A stretch of DNA of 64,000 nt from Girardinichthys multiradiatus (lineage: Eukaryota; Chordata; Actinopteri; Cyprinodontiformes; Goodeidae): NCBI RefSeq assembly GCF_021462225.1, contig NC_061812.1, positions 48,961,363 through 49,025,362 on the forward strand, read 5' to 3'. This document shows, one piece after another, positions 33,406-45,240 of the stretch (position 1 is the first letter of the stretch; each line of letters begins with the position of its first letter). The notes under the pieces were generated by a model. It worked only from the letters and a program-made list of their open reading frames with translations. It did not search any database and was not told where the DNA came from. A program made the translations under genes and the position numbers.

Positions 33406-34260
33406 ATAGGTTTTGTGTTTCTCAGACTTTTTGCTCAACTATCTATACATCACTGTTTAATCTTATTCCACTTTCTCTATATTTAATCATAATTAACAGC
33501 ATTCAAATAATTTTTAAGCCTCCCTGCTGTGAGTGATCCATTAGGAGAGATGAGGTGGCATGCCATATCCAAAGAAAGCTCCAATTGCAAATACCTGGAT
33601 TAAAACGGACTCCTGATGAAGATCCTTTTTGATAACGGTTGTAATGAACTTTGGCTTCTCTGAGTTAGGGGAACTTTGACATCACTAGCTTAATGGTCTT
33701 TACCTCTGCTTCCGAGTGGACCCATGTGATATGGTTCCTCATGTTGTGTTATAATATTGCCTTTTAGTTCAGCACAAGAGTTGTATGCTGTGGCATTTTC
33801 ACGTTGATGCAGGATGCAGTCAGTGTATGTGGCATGAAGGGATCACCATAAATTGTCTTGGTGCCACACTTACACACTTCAGTTACATTTTTGCGTTCCT
33901 CCAAATTAGGTCAGAATTTACATCAAGATAAATGGGTTTTGTTGTTTCTTAAGTCAGAATCATCAATGTCTGCATTTCGATGCATTGTAAGACAGATTTA
34001 ATCCCCCCCCCCTAATAAACAGCGGCCACAATATTATCTGCAAAACAACAACTAAATAAAACGCGCTGACACTTTATGATAGCACGCATAGGAGCCCGAG
34101 CATCAAATTATCAGGCCAGTGTTCAGAGACCAGTGACCGGAAGAAGAACCATTTACACATGGCACGTTTGGTCATAGAAAACATTCATTGCAGGGTACTG
34201 TTTAAGGTTTAAAGTAAATACAATACAATATTACCCAAAACTTTGGTAAATTATATGTAT
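33406..34260. other. Intron 1 stretch, nothing recognised
   Basis: No gene or clear repeat apart from a short C run near 34004-34013. Confidence 0.4.
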
Positions 34261-34800
34261 AGAATCAGAATCAGCTTTATTGCCAAGTTCGTACAAACAA
34301 ACAAGGAATTTGACTCTGGTACACTTTGCTCTTTTGTTCTGTTTTTGCATTACAGAATATACAAATTTACAATTTACAATGTACAATATACACATATCTA
34401 ATAGAAAAGGTGCATTTGCAACATCTGTATGCTGTTGTTTTGTACTCTATTGAATGTTCATCAGAGAAACAGCCTGGGGGAAGAAACTGTCTCTGTGGCG
34501 GCTGGTTTTAGTAAACAGTGCTCTGTAGCGGCGGCCTGAAGGTAAAACTCTAAACAGTTTATGTGCAGGGTGTGTGGGGTCTGCAGAGATTTTGGCAGCT
34601 CTTTTCTTGTCCCTAGACCTGTATAAGTCCTGGATGGAGGGAAGGTCAGCTCTGATTATTCTCTCTGCAGACCTGATTATTCGTTGCAGTCTGGACCTGT
34701 CCTGTTTTGTGGATGAGCCAAACCACACTGAGATGGATGAAGACAGGACAGACTGAATGATATAACGACTCTTCCAAATGAACCTTGACACACGCTAGAA
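34261..34800 (-). mobile_element. L2-like LINE, copy B, 3' end
   Basis: Minus-strand frame at 34447-34791 gives 'SSSISVWFGSSTKQDRSRLQ', 'ADLPSIQDLYRSR' and 'PTHPAHKLFRVLPSGRRYR', the C-terminal end of an L2-type LINE polyprotein, followed by a 3' tail ending in 'gaatcagaatcagctttatt' read in reverse. It is the best-preserved 3' end of this family in the window, 5'-truncated at about 34800. Confidence 0.8.
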
Positions 34801-36535
34801 AACAGCAGTGCAAACATGACAATTAAAAGCTGTAAAAAAACCTGCTGACTCAAACTCAACAAAATCACCTCAGCTGACATAGTAATGTATCACAGATACA
34901 AGCTGAGCACCAACATATTACACTATTCAGTGAGGAGCACGTAGAACAGCAGCCTATTAAACCGTGTTTTGTAACAGAATGCTGTACCTTTTAGGTGTAA
35001 AAGAAATGCTATACAATGTGAATAGGAACCTCATTAAATATTCAGTATTTAATGTTAGAGATCAGCAGTACAGAGATCAAAATAGAATCCATTTTACACA
35101 GCCGAGCAAATTACAAGCAACTAAATTACTCACCCTTTGGTGAAGGCAGTGATAATAAAGTTAATAATTTTTGAAGACATTTATAAAATCCAGTTTTTTT
35201 GGCGACCAGCTGAAATGTCTCACCCTTCGTTCAACGGGTCTTCATCATTACCACTCCCTAATCCAGAGCTGTTTTCAGTTAAAACAAGTCAGTGATAATT
35301 CACCTCTGACACTGAAAACCTGGGAACTCTTGTTGTGATAAATGCATCTGTAATTGTATCGTCATCTCCTCTCATCTGGTAAACACGTGCCTTGGAATTT
35401 TCTACATGGGTGAGGGAGGGAAGTTGAAGAGCATTCAAGAGCCCTGAGAGAAACTGAGGTTCCAGCAAATTAGCTGCACACTCTCAATGGTTGCTATGGA
35501 AAATGTTATTTGAAAGTCTCAGTAATGTTTTCTATGGACACGCCTATGGTTCATACATGCTGAGGAAGAGCAAAAGCGAGTGCAAGACTTTCACCAAAAA
35601 ACAGGAAGTCCATATGGAATACAGCAAAGTTGCTCTGTTTTAAATTCTTAACTTCTGTCTGTCATGGACTGTACTCAATGTGAAAAAGTTGGCAATTTTT
35701 GGAAATCTCTGAGTTTAAGTAACTCTACATTTTGCAGGGAAATTAAATGAAAACTGCTATTTTAGGAATTCTAACCATATTAAACCCCAATATAAGAAGC
35801 TAGATCTTTTAAACTGTCACCTCTTGAAATAGTAAAACCCTGTTTTACTGCAACTCCAACATGACATCACCTTGGACCCCTCGTGGGAGGAAGGCTAGAA
35901 AACAAAATGTTCAACTCCTATATTAGAGTTGTTTAGGAAGAATTTAAGTTGTCATTTGAAAGCTTAGAAGAAGATGTTGGTCAGAAATCGGCCACAAAAT
36001 GAGTGCATCTCTTTTATTAGCGTTTTTTTGTTTAATAGATGATGATGGTGTGGAATCTGTTGTTCGTTTATGTGTTCCTGCCAAGTATTGCAATCTGCTT
36101 CTCACCTGGAAGCTTTATTTGCTGTATTTCCATGAGATATGTAGATAAGCATGTAATGAAGCAAGAAAAGAACAGAGTTTGAACCACGAAACCAATGGCA
36201 GTTCCTGCATGCTGTCTTCAACTGATCCAGCCAAAAATAAAGTGGGGATGGTCGCTATGCTGACTTGTGGCTCATGAATCTAATGTAGCAACTAGATCGT
36301 CAAATGTCTGTGCATTAGTATGACAAAGTTAATGTTAAGGATGTCTAGGTTAATGACCAAATAGATTAGATTATTTACAGGTGGCAAACATTAAAGATAG
36401 TTGCTAATCTTCTCAGGATTGGAAGTCCCAGAAAGAGATCCCAGAGGTCACACTGTGAAAGAGAACTGGACCTCATAGTCTATAGGCTGCATTTTCAACT
36501 GCAAAACTTAAAGTTCTTGGTAGAAATGTAGACTT
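34801..36535. other. Intron 1 stretch, nothing recognised
   Basis: About 1.7 kb of AT-rich sequence without a coding frame, splice pattern or repeat that I can name. Confidence 0.45.
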
Positions 36536-36536
36536 T

Positions 36537-36700
36537 GGGGCACGGTGCTTGGTGTAGCGTTAGAGTGCATGACCCATATACGAAGGCTTTAGTCCTCAAC
36601 ACAGCTGTCCCTAGTTCAAGTATTGATCTTAGTGACCTATGCTGCATGTCTTCCCCCTCTTTTCACCCCCCTTTTTAGTCCCGCAAAAAAAACTTTCCAA
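36537..36700 (+). repeat. tRNA-derived SINE, degraded
   Basis: 'tggtgtagcgttagagtgca' resembles an A box and 'agttcaagtattg' a decayed B box, followed by the teleost SINE body 'gctgcatgtcttccccctct' and an A-rich end. It shares its plan with 58938-59100. Confidence 0.6.
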
Positions 36701-37077
36701 AAACCAAAATGATAACGTAGACTTTGTTACAAAGAGACAGAAAATGAAATGATCCAAAGTGTAAATGTGTTTGTTGGTATTTATACAGAAGAAAGGAAGT
36801 GACATATATACTTAGCTGGAGGCGGTTTTACAGTTGTAGCTTATGATTATCCCAGTAATTAGTAAATAAGCTTGTAACTGAGACGCTGGCTTGATTTAAT
36901 AATGTGTCAGCAGCCTCAGTTTAGTGAAAAGATTTCAGAGTTTAGCAACATAGGAACCAAGACAGAGTACAAAGTTAAGGCAGGATGTAAACCACCAATA
37001 ATGGAACATTTGGATGATTCTACAGGACTAGGAAACACTGAGATATACCATACGTTTTCTTGCGAGCATCATTTTCT

Positions 37078-37972
37078 GTTCGTTCGTTCGTCGTCTTCCG
37101 CTTATCCAGGACCGGGTCGCGGGGGCAGCAGACTCAGCAGAGACGCCCAGACGTCCCTCTCTCCAGACCCCTCCTCCAGTTCCTCCAGGGGGAGCCCAAG
37201 GCGTTCCCAGGCCAGCCGAGAGACATAGTCCCTCCAGCGTGTCCTGGGCCGTCCCCTGGGCCTCCTCCCGGTGGGACGTGCCTGGAACACCTCCCGAGGA
37301 AGGCGTCCAGGAGGCATCCGGTATAGATGCCCGAGCCACCTCAACTGGCTCCTCTCGATGTGGAGGAGCAGCGGCTCTACTCCGAGCCCCTCCCGGATGG
37401 CCGAGCTCCTCACCCTATCTCTAAGGGAGTGCCCGGCCACCCTACGGAGGAAGCTCATTTCAGCCGCTTGTATCCGTGATCTCGTTCTTTCGGTCATGAC
37501 CCAAAGTTCATGGCCATAGGTGAGGGTAGGAACGTAGACCGACCAGTAAATTGAGAGCTTTGCTTTTCGGCTCAGCTCTCTCTTCACCACAATGGACCGG
37601 CACAGCGCCCCCATTACTGTGGCAGCTGCACCGATCCGTCTGTCGATCTCCCGCTCCATTCTTCCCTCACTCGTGAACAAGACCCCGAGATACTTAAACT
37701 CCTCCACTTGACGTCGCCCGGTACGGCGGAGCCGGGGTCCCACCCTGGAGCCAGGCCTGGGGTCGGGACTCGTCGGAGAGCGCCTGGTGGCCAGGTTGCT
37801 CCTCGCGGGACCCGGCCGGGCCAAGCCCGAACGAGAGACGCGAGGCCATCCTCCAGTGGGCCCACCACCTGCAGGGGGAACCGTGAGGGACCGGTGCAAA
37901 GAGGATTGGGTGGCGGACGAAGGTGGAGACCTCAACGGCCCGATCCCCGGATGCTTAGGCTGGCTCTAGGGA
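37078..37972 (-). mobile_element. RTE-like LINE, 3' end with internal deletion
   Basis: A 277-residue minus-strand frame (37102-37935) ends an RTE-type polyprotein: 'EEFKYLGVLFTSEGRMEREI', 'VYVPTLTYGHELWVM', 'SQLRWLGHLYRMP', 'GRRPRGRPRTRWRDYVSRLA'. The layout (YLG box, W-GH-R and RGR-RW-D block) is that of RTE/BovB C-termini. The upstream 37708-37972 matches 1-268 and is joined directly to the C-terminal part, so the catalytic palm is missing. The 3' tail is a GAAC/GTTC tetranucleotide run at 37078-37091. Confidence 0.75.
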
Positions 37973-38084
37973 CGTGGAATCATTTTCTGTTTTTTAAATT
38001 TTTATTTTAGGGCTATTAATGATGTGGTTCTTTGAAAGATGTTTTGTAGTTCATTTTTTGTGAGTACTTTGCTTTCAAAAGTGA

Positions 38085-38480
38085 ACGCCTCCTATCCAGC
38101 TGAATTATTAGACTCTCTTCCCACTTTAGTGTAGAGTCTACAGGTGTGGTAACTCAAAGCAAATGAGAAAAGGCATCAGACTTCAGAGACACAATCGTAT
38201 TACTCTGCTGTTAGAAAGATTTTCCATGAGTGGAAACCTTTAGGGCAGCTGCCAAGCTTCCCAGGAGTGCACATTATGGCTCCACCATATTAAGAAAAGA
38301 TGCCCTTTGTAATAATATTTGTACCAGTTCTGCAAAAATAGCCAAGATGTCTGTTGGGGCTCAACAGAGAGGTTTCCGCAAAGGTCCAACAAACAACACA
38401 TTCTGCATCACTATGTAGTCAATAAGCAGAACTAGGAGGCAGAACTCTGCCAGGTTATCCAGATGCTACAAAGGAAATAA
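38085..38480 (+). mobile_element. Possible Tc1-like remnant
   Basis: 'ggcagctgccaagcttccca' and 'ggagtgcaca' resemble the region after the helix-turn-helix of a teleost Tc1 transposase gene, and 'caatcgtattactctgctgt' may belong with it. No catalytic residue is legible. Confidence 0.4.
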
Positions 38481-38569
38481 GAGCGCAAAATGTACCATTA
38501 ACAACACTCAGGAGTTCTTATATTTTATGAGGCATTACAAAGACTAATTTTCTGACTTCTATAAGTTGA

Positions 38570-39085
38570 TATCTGTATCTTTGACCCTTGTAACAGGGGG
38601 ATATTACAATATCTATGGCGGCTGACATTTAGAGACATTATAGCCCACATAGCCAGCCACTCCAATCCTTTGAAAGAAAACTCGAAGAAGACCGCTGGCA
38701 GGAAGATCGTTTTAACAACAATGAACAACAATGCCCAACTAGCATTATACAAGGCTGCATATAGAAATGCACAGTGCAAAAAAACACATACAATAGCAGA
38801 GGAGTTCATCCTCCCAGCGGCACTAGATATGGTATCAGCAACGATTCATGAGATAAAAATTGCCAAAGATATTTTTTCTTCGCACACAACTATTCTAAAA
38901 TATACGATTGCACAATTTATTTTAGAAGTTTTGAAGAATACTCATCAGAAACTCATTTTTATCTTCAATGAAAGTTAAATTTTGTTTTACAAGTTTTACT
39001 TCAAGTTTTGTTGAGAAGGGGGGCTTTGAAATCTTTCATTCGCCAAAGGTGGGAGCAACAGAGACATATTGAGAACCACTGGTTA
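38570..39085 (+). mobile_element. hAT transposase fragment (ZBED5-like family)
   Basis: The frame at 38670-38978 has 'ALYKAAYRNAQCKKTHTIAE' and 'EFILPAALDMVSATI', matching the segment after the BED finger in ZBED5/SCAND3-type hAT transposases, and the stretch ends in 'ttgagaaccactgg', a usual terminus of such elements. Most of the transposase is missing. Confidence 0.5.
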
Positions 39086-39514
39086 GGGACATGTCTCTGT
39101 GTAGGAGGTCTCAGCATTGTACGTGTTGCTTAAATCAGTCATTCTGAATAATGTGAAAAAAATTTGTAAATAATTATTTGTAATCCTATACAACTGCTGG
39201 GAATATTCAGGGTGCCATTTGAAGTCCATGCTGTTACTATGCAAAATGGTAACAGTGTGGACAGTAAAAGGGATGACATTTCTGGGTAAAAGTAGCGCTT
39301 ACTCCGTAGGGGATGAGGAACATGCTAGTACAAGGAGAGCACAAAATAAGATTTTTAACATGCTAACCATGTTTTAAAATGAGTAAAAACGGATCAGTTT
39401 TAAGATGAAAATGATGTAACACAGTGCACACATAATGTTATGGCACATCAGTGAGCCATTCTAAAAGGGTGAAGAAGAGTAGATTGAAGGATGATACTTA
39501 CTCTACTTTGGTTC

Positions 39515-40117
39515 CACTTGCTCTCAATGAAGGCATTTTAAAATATACATATATCAAAAAGGAAAAATACGTTTTTTTTCTTTCTGGTGAATATGTTTAT
39601 ATACAGTGTTTTTACAAAAGGAAGATGAGGTTGAATTAGTGCAAATATGCATGGTATCGATCTGGGCACTGACTGTTAGGTATTCAACAGAGAGACAGCC
39701 TGGGGAAAGAAACTGACTCAGTGGCGTCTGGTTTTTGCACAAAGTGCTCTATAGCGCCACCCTAAAGGTAAAAGTCTAAACCGTTTTTATCCAGGATGAG
39801 TGGGGTCTGAATAGATGTTAGATGCCCTTTTTCTGACCCTAGATCTGTACAAGTCCTGGATGGAGGGAAGGTTGGCACTGATGTTTCTCTCTGCAGACCT
39901 AATTGTTTGTCACAGGCTGCATCTGTCCTGTTTTGTAGCTGAGCTAAACCACACAGAGATGGATGAGCTCAAGACAGACTGAATAATGTCAGTGTAGAGA
40001 ATGACCAGCAGCTCCTGTGAAAGGTTGTATTTCTTGAGTTGCCACAGAAAGTACAGTCTCTGCTGGACCTTCTTCTGAACAGTGTGCGTAAAGTGTGTAT
40101 ATGATTCTAGAATTGCG
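39515..40117 (-). mobile_element. L2-like LINE, copy C, 3' part
   Basis: Homologous to copies A and B and read in reverse. The C-terminal frame at 39910-40125 has 'KKVQQRLYFLWQLKK' and 'SSSISVWFSSATKQDRC'. It breaks at 40117, where Rex1 copy 2 inserted, and resumes at 43331. Confidence 0.75.
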
Positions 40118-42305
40118 CCGCTCAAGGTGGCAGCAGGTTGGAGTAGCTCTGTTACTTTTGATTCTGATTTATTCTTTTTTGGGAACTATACCTCTTGTGG
40201 TGGATACAGTTGATTTTTTTTGGACTACTGTCCACTCCGGTGTCGGATGCTGTGCAGCTTGGAGGATTTTTCTTGATACTTTCTATTTTTGGACATTTGT
40301 TATGATGCATTGCCATGGCAACGGGGTTGTTTCTTACAACCGGGAGCAGCTGATTAATATCTCAAAAGCTCAAATAATACTTAAACTACAACCCCAAATC
40401 CCTGATGAGTTGAAAAGGAGACGCCGTGGATGCAGAGCAGGAGCTAAGAGAAGAGAGAGAAGGAGGAAGTTCAAACCATCTCTTCCGTCGATTATGATGG
40501 GCAATTTGAGATCGTTGGGAAACAAGTTGGATGAACTCCAAGCCCTACAAAGGACCCAGCCAGAGTACTGGGCATGCAGTATCATGTGTTTTACTGAGAC
40601 ATGGCTGCAAGATCATATCCCCAACTCCAGCGTCTCTCTGCCGGGCTTTTTAACCATACAAGCAGAGAGAGACTTAAAGAGGAGCGGCAAATGTAAAGGA
40701 GGTGGACTGGCAGTATTTGTGAACAACAGATGGTGTCATCCAGGACATGTTACTGTGAAGTGTCAACTCTGCAGTCCAGATATTGAACTGTTGGCAGTAA
40801 GTTTTCATCCATATTATTTACCCAGAGAGTTCACCAGTGTTATTTTGGCAACAGTTTACATTCCACCTTCTGCTGTTGCCGACACTGCATGTGATGCCAT
40901 CAGCTCAGTTGTTGCTAAGCTACAGACACAAAACCCCAATGCTTTTGTGGCAAATTCTGGTGATTTTAACCATGCTTCACTCTTTGCTACACTTCCAACG
41001 TTTCAACAGTTTGTCAGCTGCTCTACCAGAGAAAACAAAACATTGGATTTGTTTTATGCAAATGTCAAGGACTCATACATCTCTACAGCAAGATCTCCGC
41101 TAGGCAAATCAGATCACAATCTTGTTTTTCTCTGCTCGAAATATAAGCCCCTTGTTCAGAGGCAACCTGTAATAAAGAGGACTGTGAGAAAATGGTCACA
41201 GGAAGCTGAAGAAGCTCTGCAAGGTTGCTTTGAGGCTACAGACTGGGACGCACTGTGCCAGCCACATGGAGAGGACATCAATGCCATGACTGAGTGTGTA
41301 ACCGACTATATAAACTTCTGTGTGGATAACATCATCCCCACCAGAACCGTGAGATGCTTCCCCAATAACAAACCTTGGATCACCAGTGACCTGAAGGACC
41401 TGCTTAACAAGAAAAAAAGAGCCTTCAGAGAGGGAGACAGAGAATTATTGAGGAGTTTACAGAAGCAACTTAAAGTCAAGATAAGAGACAGCAAGGAGGT
41501 ATACAAGAAGAAGCTGGAGAGCAAGCTCCAGCAAAACAATATCAGAGATGTGTGGACAGGGATGAAGAAGATCACAGGCTTCAAGCAGAAGGATGATCAG
41601 ACCGATGGACGTCTGGACAGAGCCAATGAACTGAACATATTCTTCAATAGGTTCAGTTCAGAAAGAAGCTCAGCATTCTCTTCTCCTGCTCACAGCCAAA
41701 CAGACATCCCACCCTCCTTTGACCCACAGGACCCACAGCTGTCTAGTAACACTTCACATTTTTTATCTTCCACCTCAGCCCTAGACCCTTCTGCTTCTAC
41801 ATGTTTGCCATCAACCATATCAGAAGATGCTGATGCTTCCTTTGCTTCCCCCTTCCACCTGTGTGTCTCAAGAAGTCAGGTGAAGAGACAACTGGAGAGA
41901 CTGAATAGGAATAAGGCTGCAGGTCCAGATCATGTCAGCCCTAGAGTCCTGAAGGCCTGTGAAGAGCAGCTCTGTGGGATTCTGCAGCACCTCTTCAACC
42001 TTAGACTGGCCCAGAAGAAGGTTCCGGTGTTGTGGAAGACCTCCTGTCTTGTTCCGGTACCAAAGAAAACTCACCCATCAGTCCTCAATGACTATAGACC
42101 TGTTGCCCTGACATCTCACATCATGAAGGTCCTAGAGAGACTCCTGTTGGCCCACCTGAGTAAGCAAACAGTAAACCATCAGGACCCCCTTCAGTTTGCT
42201 TATCGCTGTGGAGTTGGAGTTGGAAGATGCCATCATACACCTGCTTCAACAAACCCACTGTCATCTGGACAAAGCCAGCAGCACTGTGAGGATCATGTTC
42301 TTTGA
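40095..42305 (+). pseudogene. Rex1-like LINE ORF: endonuclease and N-terminal RT
   Basis: The 736-residue frame holds an apurinic-type endonuclease: 'NLRSLGNKLDEL', 'CFTETWLQDH', 'GGGLAVFVNN', 'VYIPPSA', 'SGDFNHA', 'LDLFYANVKDSY' and 'GKSDHNLVFL', which carry the catalytic Glu, Asp, Asn and His residues of the fold. A basic linker and RT motifs ('NKAAGPDHVSPRVLKAC', 'YRPVALTSHIMKVLERLL', 'DPLQFAYR') follow. The first codons lie upstream of the probable element start, so the real start is later. The frame is lost at about 42220 and palm and thumb continue in the frame starting at 42196. Confidence 0.87.
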
Positions 42306-43330
42306 TTTCTCCAGTGCATTTAATACAATCCAACCTGATTTGCTTTGTCAGAAACTCCAGAAGACTCAGGTGGAGGCCTCAACAATCTCCTGCATTAAAG
42401 ACTACCTGACAAACAGACCACAGTTTGTGAGACTGAAGGGTTGTGAGTCTAACCAGGTAGTCAGCAGCACAGGAGCACCACAGGGGACTTTACTCTCACC
42501 ATTCCTTTTCACTCTGTACACCTCAGACTTCCAGTACAAGGCAGACTCCTGTCATCTGCAGAAATACTCGGATGATTCTGCAGTCGTGGGGTGGATCAGA
42601 GATAAACAAGAAGCTGAGTACAGGAAGGTGGTGGACCGCTTTGTGGCATGGTGTGGAAACAATCATCTCATGTTGAACGTGACTAAAACAAAGGAGATGA
42701 TTGTAGATTTTAAGAGAAACAGGAATAAGTCAAACACTATTTCTATCATGGGAGAAGAAGTGGAGGTGGTGGAGGAGTATAAATACCTCGGTGTTCACCT
42801 GGACAACAGACTAGAGTGGAGATGCAACTGTGAAGCCATCTACAAGAAGGGACAGAGCGCACTGTACTTCTTGAGGAAGCTTAGGTCATTTGGTGTTTGC
42901 AGCAAGATGCTGCATATCTTCTATAAGTCTGTTGTGGAAAGTGTGATCTCTTCTACCATCATCTCCTGGGGAAGCAGCATCAGAACCAGGGACTTAAAAA
43001 AGCTCAACAAGCTGATAAAAAATGCTGGCTCTGTTCTGGGGACTCCTCTGGAACCTCTGGAGATCATTGTGGAAAGACGGATTCTTCATAAAATGAAGAA
43101 CATTATGGAGAACTCTGAGCATCCTCTTCATGAGACTGTCCTACAGCAACAGAGTGTCTTCAGTCAGAGGCTTCTTCAGATCTGCTGTAAGACGGAGCGC
43201 TACAGGAGATCCTTCCTGCCCACAGCCATCAGCATCTACAACGGCTCTTTGAAGAAACCTACATAATATGAGCTATAACAACATTTAATTTCCCTTTGGG
43301 ATTAATAAAGTATTTTTGAATTGAATTGAA
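40118..43330 (+). mobile_element. Rex1/CR1-like LINE, copy 2, near full length
   Basis: A long copy with 5' region, endonuclease, reverse transcriptase and the tail 'tttccctttgggattaataa' plus 'gaattgaattgaa'. It lies inside an L2-like LINE in opposite orientation. It is well preserved except for a one-base frameshift at about 42217-42222, which copy 1 shares. No clean target duplication is visible, partly because of the repetitive tail. Confidence 0.9.
42196..43266 (+). pseudogene. Rex1-like LINE ORF: RT palm, thumb and C-terminus
   Basis: The 356-residue frame has 'FFDFSSAFNTIQPDLL', 'STGAPQGTLLSPFLFTLY', the catalytic 'YSDDSAVVG', 'YKYLGVHLDNRLEW' and the end 'TERYRRSFLPTAISIYN'. It is uninterrupted to its natural stop at 43266. 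Together with the upstream frame it makes a whole Rex1-type polyprotein broken once. Confidence 0.87.
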
Positions 43331-45240
43331 GACCATCTTAGGTCCTGAGAAAGTGTGGTTCCTAGTAACCAGATGTGATCCACAGCAGACAGTGTTGTTG
43401 AGAATGGTGAAGGGCTCCAGTGTGAGGGGTGTTCCCTGGAAGTCCACCATCATTTTCAAGGTCTTGAGCAAGTTAAGCTCCAGGTGGTTATGACCACACC
43501 AGTGTACCAGCCGATCCACCTTCTGTCTGTATGCAAACTCATCACTGTCCTAGATCAGACCAATGACAGTGTCGTCATCTGCAAACCTCAGGAGTTACAC
43601 TGATGGGTTCACTGAGGTGCAGTTATTTGTGTACAGAGAAAAGAGGGAGGAGGAGAGAGCGAACACACCCCTGGGTGGTGCCGTTTCTGATGGTTCCTCA
43701 ACCTCACCTGCTGCTGCCGTGAGTCAGGAAGCTGGTGATCCACTGACAGGTGGAGAGTGGCACTGTGCCCAGTAAGCAAACGGCAGGGGGTCCACCGGTG
43801 GGCCTGTGATTGCTGCCAGATGCTTCAACACCAGTCACTCGAAGTATTTCATCCACAGACATCAGGGCGACAGGCCCATAGTCATTTATTCCTGTGATGG
43901 TGCCTTTCTTGGGGACTCTGATATGGTGGAATTCTTAAAGCAGGAGGGAACCTCAAACAGTTCAAAAGACCTTTTGAAGATCTGGGTGAAGATGGAGGCC
44001 ATTTGATCAGTGCAGGCTCTCAGGCATGAAGGGGAGACATTGTCAGGTCCTGTAGCTTTTTCGGTCTTCTGACGTTGAAAGAGCCTAGTTACATGTTCCT
44101 GCGAGATCTTAAGTCTAGGTAGGCAGTCTGAGAAGAGATGGGTGGTTGGTGCATGGAGAGCTTTTGTGACACTGTGAGATGTGGACAAGTTGGTGAGAGG
44201 TGTGACGGTTTCAACAAGCTCATTCAGGTTAGTGGCCGAAGCTTTAAAAACACTCAAGTCGGGAGGACTATAACATCTGCTGTGACTGCTTTGTCCGCTT
44301 CCTAACAGTCTGAAGCACAGGCTCAGAAGGTTTTAGTTTCTGCTAAAATGAGATGGAGCAGACAGTGATCAGAAAGTTCCAAAGTGGCCCTGGTGACATC
44401 GTGATATGCATCTTTTAAAGCTGTGTAACTGTAGTCCAGTGTGTTTTCATCCCTGGTGGAACAGTTAATATACTGTCTGTATTTTGGATGTTCATTTGAG
44501 AGGATTACGATCTTCAAGAACAATGATGAGAGCATTTAGGTGCTTCCTCTGTGAAGAAAAAGGTTTACAATTGATGAAAAATGACTCCAGGTGAGGACTG
44601 CATGTCTGCTGTAATATTGTGACATAAGTATACCAACCTGCGTTAATGTAAAAGCAGATCCCACCTCCTCTCTATTTGCTTGGAAGCCTGGCATCAGAAG
44701 TGCACTTTCACCAAGCCAGGTTTCAGTGAAACAGGGCAGCAGACCTGCGGAAGCTCTGCAGAAGTCTTAGTTTTTAGAGTTGAGAAGCAGCAGCTTGTCC
44801 ATTTTGTTAGCCAGGGAGCGGACATTAGCCAGGTGGATTGAGGTGAGGGTGTGTGGAGTCCCTGTCGCTGAAACCTCATGAAGCATGCCTGCCTGTTTAC
44901 CTCGTCTGCGTCTCGGCTAAATCCAAAAGAGAGCCGCTGGACTGTCAACCAAGACCTCAGTGAAGTTTTGAGTCAATGAAAAATTGAGCCAAAAATGCTT
45001 AGAGAGGATTGTTTGATGTTTAAGTGCCTCTCTAGTGAAAGTGACCACATAATGGTGGCAGAGTGCAAATAAGCACACAAAAACATGCAATGTACAAGAG
45101 AGCGAAGTACTGAGGCTGCCATCCATAGTGCCATCTTTGATCATAATGTGGCTAATAATAAAATTAGTAAATGTTAACAAACAGCTGATCCAGGCTCCTG
45201 TTGCCGATTAGAGCAAAAACTAGTCAGACCCTGTTGCAAC
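43331..45240 (-). mobile_element. L2-like LINE, copy C, 5' part
   Basis: Continues 39515-40117 after the Rex1 insertion. Reverse-strand fragments: palm region near 43500-43560, RT entry 'KATGPDNVSPSCLRACTDQM' at about 44000-44070, endonuclease end 'ALKDAYHDVTRATLELSDHC' near 44350-44410, and farther endonuclease sequence to about 44950. Many stops. The 5' boundary near 45240 is uncertain. Confidence 0.7.

Noticed and set aside
37028..38010. Several overlapping Pro/Arg-rich frames around 37-38 kb
   Set aside because: They are shadows of the RTE-like LINE frame on the minus strand, caused by high GC.
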